Assembly: GCA_030159075.1 (NCBI GenBank)
Contig: BROG01000816.1
Span: 1 to 64,000, forward strand
Source: Atrina japonica
Taxonomy: Eukaryota; Mollusca; Bivalvia; Pterioida; Pinnidae
DNA length: 64,000 nucleotides
Direction of reading: 5' to 3'
In this document: in pieces, positions 62,925 through 64,000 of the stretch
Layout: every line of letters starts with the position of its first letter
How positions within the stretch are numbered: the stretch's first letter is position 1
Notes under the pieces: model-generated
What the model saw: only the letters and a program-made list of their open reading frames with translations
Told to the model about the DNA's origin: nothing
Database searches by the model: none
Program-made: the position numbers and the translations under genes

Positions 62925-63100
62925 GTTGCTTTGTGCCACACTCAACAATTTCTCAGTGATTTGGTGGCAACCAGTTTTTAGTGGTGGAGTAGAGAACTCA
63001 ATTACAATGTACCCAGGAAGAGACCACTGGCCTTCTGCAAGTTAACTGGCAAACATTTTAATTAAATCAGCAAGATGTGAACCCATGCAGTCTAGAGTGA
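62925..63100 (-). mobile_element. SINE (antisense), diverged
   Basis: Reverse complement of the 12569 family: GCCACACTCAACAATTT, GTGGTGGAGTAGAGAA, GAAGAGACCACTGG and box B-like GATGTGAACCCA. Confidence 0.65.
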
Positions 63101-63329
63101 TGGACATTAGTTTATGGTTTAAAGAACAACCAACTAACTACTTGACCATAGAGGTTCCTTTACACATAATAACAATACTGTTAAAGTGATGGGCTCATGT
63201 AGCAAGAAATATGTATACTGTGAGAATTTACAAACATAAATACAGCATAAATACTAACATAAAAACAAAACAATCCTGTAAAACGAGTCATATAACAGGA
63301 ATACAAAGATACATGTACTGTGGCAATTT

Positions 63330-63720
63330 GATAGCCTTGTAACTCTGTAGGCTTATATGATAATTTGTAAAAGTAACAGCCCTGTTTAACCCTATAACTC
63401 TGTATGCCTATATATTTTGTAATAGTAACAGCCCTGTTTAACCCTATAACTCTGTATGCCTATATATTTTGTAATAGTAACAGCCCTGTTTAATTCTACA
63501 TGTATAACTCTATAGCCTACATAATAATTTGTAAAAGTAACAGCTCTGTTTACAACTATATCTATGTAGGCCTATGATAATTTGTAAAATCCTGTTTAAC
63601 CCTACATGTATAACTACATAATAATTTGTAAAAGTAAAAGCCCTATTTAACCCTATAACTCTGTGGGCCGTAATAATAATTTGTAAAAGTAACAGCCCTA
63701 TTTAACAGAAAGTAATAACA
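63330..63720 (+). repeat. ~52-bp minisatellite
   Basis: About seven variable units with AATTTGTAAAAGTAACAGCC CTGTTTAACCCTATAACTCT GTATGCCTATA. Confidence 0.88.
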
Positions 63721-64000
63721 GGCTTGTATAAAATAAAATTCATATTTTCTATGAAAACTCAGAAAAGGCTAGTTCCATTCATAAATAAACTTAAACATCA
63801 CTATGTTATGGAAAAATATATATAAAAATATATCAAAAAGTAATAGAAGGGATCTTTACAACTATAGATGGGGAAAATTGTCTATAGCTCTTGGGTGATT
63901 ACTGCTCCCTTTATCTACATTGTTATCTATATATTTACGATATTTTTTACAAGTTTCTGTAAAACATGACAGCATAATATGCTTTTATAAAATGTATAAA

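Overview
This window is nuclear DNA of an animal, most likely a bivalve mollusc. The reasons are small coding exons with GT-AG introns, AT-rich non-coding DNA, long (TA)n tracts, abundant minisatellites, tRNA-derived SINEs with the tail types common in bivalves, and decayed LINE, mariner and other retroelement sequences. The species cannot be named from sequence alone. Most open reading frames here are chance frames in AT-rich DNA or repeats. Three protein-coding genes are supported.

Left and centre (1-43 kb): two complete paralogous genes stand head-to-tail on the + strand. Both encode a mu-crystallin / ketimine reductase (CRYM; ornithine cyclodeaminase/mu-crystallin family). Copy A spans 164-18997 and copy B spans 28604-42919. 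Each has eight coding exons of exactly matching lengths (152, 145, 63, 102, 178, 122, 85 and 65 nt) and identical intron phases, and each encodes 303 residues. By eye count the proteins are about 79% identical, but divergence is very uneven: exon 5 is nearly identical while exons 1, 2 and 6 are strongly diverged. Copy B has Lys where copy A and the family have a conserved substrate-binding Arg (position 41), and its intron 6 has a GC donor. The introns differ through lineage-specific growth of minisatellites and separate transposon insertions.

Between and inside the copies lie two related decayed reverse-transcriptase elements (23.5-25.6 kb and 32.6-33.6 kb, - strand), a LINE fragment (6.1-7.2 kb), several MITE-like foldbacks and SINEs, and a palindromic GTGATATCAC array (23.3-23.5 kb).

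Centre-right (43-54 kb): a SINE, a deleted mariner transposase relic (43.9-44.3 kb), then four unrelated minisatellite arrays almost back to back (46.7-52.9 kb).

Right (54.7-61.6 kb, - strand): the 3' part of a gene encoding a coiled-coil protein with a long disordered, Ser/Glu-rich tail. Five exons join in one open frame of 857 codons. The 5' end lies beyond the right edge. The family was not recognised. Its introns hold further minisatellites.

The two CRYM copies are a local gene family that may have begun to diverge in function. No functional link to the right-hand gene is apparent.
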